NCBI GenBank assembly: GCA_030737875.1 | Contig: CM060911.1 | Span: forward strand, 89,486,599-89,550,598 | Origin: Allium sativum | Taxonomy: Eukaryota > Streptophyta > Magnoliopsida > Asparagales > Amaryllidaceae | Length of the DNA stretch: 64,000 nucleotides | Direction: 5' to 3' | Part shown: positions 60,969 to 64,000 of the stretch, piece after piece | How the letters are laid out: every line of letters begins with the position of its first letter | How positions within the stretch are numbered: the stretch's first letter is position 1 | Notes under the pieces: generated by a model | What the model was told of the DNA's origin: nothing | Database searches by the model: none | Seen by the model: only the letters and a program-made list of their open reading frames with translations | Translations under genes and position numbers: made by a program

Positions 60969-61180
60969 GACCTCTCACATTAGGTCGGTAGCTTGTGGGC
61001 CATTGGATATGACAGGCAGTTCCGGGCAGACTTCTACCACAAGCCAGGCCTAACCTCGTGTCTAAGCATATCTTAGTTATGCCTACGAACTCTCACATTA
61101 GACTAGCAGTTGGCAGTTGTTGGTTAAGCTGGTTGGGTCCGGGCAGACTTCTACCGCAAACATGAGTCTAACCTCATGTC
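60969..61180 (-). other. Tandem pair of covarying stem modules, F
   Basis: On the minus strand, one copy (61062-60969) has TTAGG/CCTAA and GCTTGTGG/CCACAAGC. The other (61180-61088) has TTAGACT/AGTCTAA and GTTTGCGG/CTGCCAAC, with one mismatch and one G-U pair. Both contain GTCTGCCCGGA and AATGTGAGAG. Confidence 0.72.
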
Positions 61181-62640
61181 TCAGCATTATTATTATAACC
61201 CATTTATTCCATTACAAATATCAGACCAATAATGTCAATTTAACAGATTTGACTTCTTTTCAAGTCGTAGCAGATTAAACAAATTAACATGTTTTACACA
61301 GTCTTAAATCAACCCTACACAAATTACAATCATTCAACTTTTCAACAGATGTAATAGGTTTAGCAGCTCAGACGGTTCAACAGATTTAGCAGACTAGGAA
61401 ACTCAACAGATTTAACAGATTAGGCATTATTAGCAGATTAGGAGATTGAACATATTTAATAGTTTAGGCAATTAAACAAGTAACATATTTAGCAGATTAG
61501 GCAAATTTAACATATTAAGAAGATAGCAGATTTAAACATTTCTCAAAGTCTTATTCACATACCTTGCCTAATCATGGAGTGAGCCTAAACTTACATGCCT
61601 AAGTTATGGTCATAATTTACCATATAACATATGTCTCAAGTTTTGGTTAAACTTGCGTAGTTTAGAATATTCTCCAAAAACCTTACATATAAATTATGCC
61701 AAATATAGCCATGGATTACAATGCATGTCATATATCCGAAAACCCTCCCCTTTACTTAGGTGTATTCACACTTAACAATCGTCAAATCTTAATATGGATC
61801 TTTACACCTAAGTTATATGCAAATTAATTCTTCTTTTTTCCAAATTACAGACTATAATATATATATAGTATGTCCAGATCTAGATCTTAAATTACAACCT
61901 GTACTATGCATCCAAATCAGTTACATGTTCACAGTTAAATTTTACGCCCCAAATCCTAAATCATATGCCCAATATTCTTTATGCCTCAAAACTCAAGACA
62001 TATGTTAAATACACCTTATGTTTTAAATACAACATGCCTCAGATTTATGTTCTAAGTTACAACCTATGTTCTTTATGCTCTAAGTCAAAATATTCCTCTT
62101 CTTCCAAATCATAGATTGTCTTATGCAATATGCCACAAATTTCTGTCCAGAATTACAACATGCGTTGTATCCTCAAATTGATTACAAACCAATTATGCCC
62201 AAATATGCCTCATTCGATATTCTTCACAAATTTAGCGTTTATGCGTTCATCTCTTATGAGACTTTGCTCAGGCTCGTGGTAGCCTGGCTATCAAACAAAA
62301 AGAAAGAAAGGAGGAAGAAATATAGAACAAGCAAAATAATAAAACAGAGAAATAGATCTGATAAGTAGAAAAATGGCATAATCTCAGATTCAGTTTTATA
62401 ATTATGTCAAGATCATAATTAACTTCATATCGGAAAATAACTGCACTTGCCTTGATTGGATTATAGAAGAAGAGTTGTAGTACTTCTCTTTTAACCTAAT
62501 TCAGATTTGGAAGAAGATGCACTAGTCCTAGATTTGATTCCAGCGGAGTAGAGACGTCGTTATTTTATTTATTTATAATATTTCAGAGGCCGCATAAGGA
62601 GAGAATGAAATGGTGTAAAGAGAATGAGGCTAGGAGGCTG

Positions 62641-62648
62641 TTTATATA
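62641..62648 (-). promoter_or_regulatory. TATA box, F
   Basis: Minus-strand TATATAAA in CCTATATAAACAGCC, about 440 bp after the LTR start. Confidence 0.6.
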
Positions 62649-62729
62649 GGATTAGGCGGACGAACCTAGGCAGGAAACATGACCAAATACATCAGAACGA
62701 ACCCAGGCTCAGAGCTGGGTTCTTTCACC

Positions 62730-62815
62730 AGGTCGACACCCAGGTCGACCATAGGGTCGACCTGGTCCCTGGGAGGTCGACCACTGTTTCGACCCCTAGG
62801 TCGACCTGGTCCTGG
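62730..62815 (-). repeat. GTCGACC-rich palindromic block, F
   Basis: AGGTCGAC or GGTCGACC-type words occur about six times in 86 bp in both orientations (CAGGTCGACA, GGGTCGACCTGG, AGGTCGACCA, TAGGTCGACCTGG), so several hairpins are possible. It lies upstream of the TATA box, as do the blocks in B, C and E. Confidence 0.75.
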
Positions 62816-63086
62816 GCGGGAAAAATTCTCGCCCAGTCTGCGCTGGCGTTAGAATTCGAATTTCGAATTCGAATTTTGAGCTGTTTTCGGTTATGAAAAT
62901 TCCTGAAACTTCGGAGGGTCATGTCTCCCTCGTACGGACTCCGTTTCTCGAAAACTCGGACTCGTTTCCTAGCAGAATTTCGATACGAATGGAATGGCGC
63001 AACCCGTTTCCCTTGATTCTTATTTTAAAAATTAATTATTCTCTGATTTGTTACTTATATGTTCACAAAAAATACGGGGTGTTACA

Positions 63087-63830
63087 GGCATGCTTACTGG
63101 ACTTGAATGTAAGAGGTCAAAACGTGAATAGCGGTGGCAACGCAAGTCCAATGGGTTCATGTACGTGCATGGGTCCAGGCCGGTAGGTAAGACGTTGTTG
63201 CATCGTGTAGGTATGGCCGTGCATTTTTTGTTGGTATCGAGGTTTCCACTTTGGGGAGTGACATACCCCACTGTTGGGCCAGCACGGGTGCCTACGGGGT
63301 TTAGGTAGCCGATCGAATGGGTAGGGTAAGGGTACCTTAACGGTGGTAGGAGCAAGCCGGCACCTACGATAGCAGCTAGGTACAAGTAACTACCAAGTTT
63401 GTCGTGTGGTTACAGTTAGTGGGAAGGGATCAACCTTTAGTAAACAGAGACTAGTAGATGTGCGGTGCAATTAAGTAATGTGGTGTAACTTAGCAAAAGT
63501 GCGGTGTAACGAAATACATGTTGGTTGAGTTGGATAGTCCTTTGGGTGCTAGTATGATGTTGACTTCGGTCTTCGGGGTTAATACTTGGAGGGTTGTTCG
63601 CTTAGCCAAGGTCAAGGATTGTCTTAGTACTTAAGAACGAAATCATCTTGTCCATCCTTTTTATCTACCTTATCTATGTTACAACTATATCATGATGCCT
63701 ATTTATATCTTGATCATTTACCTTAACTATTATTTGTTCAAATTACTGGACTCTCCAGACTTTATGTCTAACCCGTTTGTTTCCACCTCTTTTCTTTCCT
63801 TTTCCCCCTTCAGGTTCGCAAGGAGGGAAT
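63087..63830 (+). repeat. Element E 3' LTR, second block
   Basis: Continues the E LTR after F (equivalent to about 51976-52703 of the 5' copy) and stops at GGAGGGAAT, where element G begins. About 380 bp of LTR end should lie beyond the window. Confidence 0.88.
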
Positions 63831-64000
63831 TGTAATGACCCGCATTTTCCAGGCGTATAATTAATTTATTTAATGGTTTAAAATAGTGATATAGGAAATT
63901 TAATCGTCGTTAATTAAATAATATGGAATATTTAATTAAATTAAATAATTAAATAATATATTTAATTCATAAATAATCAAAAATATTGGAAATCACAATA
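63831..64000 (+). mobile_element. Element G: start of a further inserted LTR element
   Basis: The E LTR is interrupted by TGTAATGACCCGCATTTTCC, a typical LTR start (the A LTR starts TGTAACAACCCGGAAAATCC). It is followed by AT-rich sequence to the window edge. The candidate target duplication is GGAAT (63826-63830). Strand and type cannot be settled from 170 bases. Confidence 0.6.

Larger units (their letters stand above)
59436..63086 (-). mobile_element. Element F: solo LTR in the E 3' LTR
   Basis: 3651 bp flanked by GGCAC (59431-59435) and GGCAT (63087-63091), which differ by one C to T change. On the minus strand it starts TGTAACACCCCGTATTTTT and ends GCGGGATTTTACA. It has no interior, primer-binding site or second LTR, as expected after LTR-LTR recombination. 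A minus-strand TATATAAA (62641-62648), a GTCGAC-rich palindromic block upstream of it (62730-62815) and two stem modules follow the layout of the B, C and E LTRs. Confidence 0.9.
50100..63830 (+). mobile_element. Element E: Ty3/gypsy chromovirus-like element, 3' LTR split by F and cut by G
   Basis: The 5' LTR is 50100-53084, the interior 53085-57564. The 3' LTR is 57565-59435, then 63087-63830, interrupted by F and by G. The interior keeps gag, protease, RT, RNase H, integrase and chromodomain in the normal Ty3/gypsy order, each damaged. It is the most complete coding copy in the window and shows what the deleted B and C once had. It sits in the RNase H/RT region of D. Confidence 0.92.

Overview
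The window looks like repeat-dense plant nuclear DNA, probably heterochromatin of an angiosperm with a large genome. I see no host gene, tRNA, rRNA or CRISPR array. Almost all of it can be assigned to nested long-terminal-repeat (LTR) retrotransposons. The plant assignment rests on three things: primer-binding sites matching initiator-Met tRNA (TGGTATCAGAGC) next to every internal domain whose PBS end is visible, Ty3/gypsy pol remnants ending in chromodomain-like tails (chromovirus type, Tekay-like by general appearance), and a probable CACTA transposon end.

Layout. 1-3900: AT-rich sequence with a ~30-bp minisatellite, perhaps the decayed LTR of a minus-strand element. 3901-5134 and 17485-18258: probable CACTA sequence, split by insertions. 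5135-17479: element H (minus strand), complete with perfect ATTTG target duplications, 4.4-kb LTRs and a 3.5-kb non-coding interior (LARD type). 18259-34740: element A (plus), with an apparent 5.5-kb 5' LTR and only a 415-bp non-coding interior. Its 5' LTR is split by element B (21847-32032, GTTAG duplications), and its 3' LTR is cut after 373 bp by element D (minus). D has its left LTR at 34741-37358 and pol remnants at 37359-37672 and 48211-50099. D is split by element C (37673-48210) and again by element E (50100 to beyond the window). The 3' LTR of E contains a minus-strand solo LTR, F (59436-63086), and is cut again at 63831 by the start of element G.

Order of events: CACTA, then A and H; then B and D into A; C and E into D; F and G into E. 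By eye the A LTRs agree at about 90%, while the LTR pairs of B, C, E and H look clearly younger (mid to high 90s), which fits the nesting.

No element here can move by itself. E keeps recognisable gag, protease, RT, RNase H, integrase and chromodomain, but with stops, frameshifts and a deletion. D keeps RNase H and a mutated integrase. B and C carry heavily deleted pol and share at least one deletion junction, so they look like a lineage mobilised by partner enzymes. A and H carry no coding sequence.

The most interesting signal is in the LTRs rather than the proteins. B, C, E and F have otherwise diverged LTRs, but each carries two adjacent copies of a ~90-nt module (14 copies in the window). 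Its two stems are kept paired by compensating changes, and it lies downstream of the TATA box, so it should be part of the long RNA leader. Other LTR structures include a 21-bp perfect inverted repeat (C), a 47-bp array of GGTTAAG/CTTAACC units (B) and hairpin-bearing tandem units (D).
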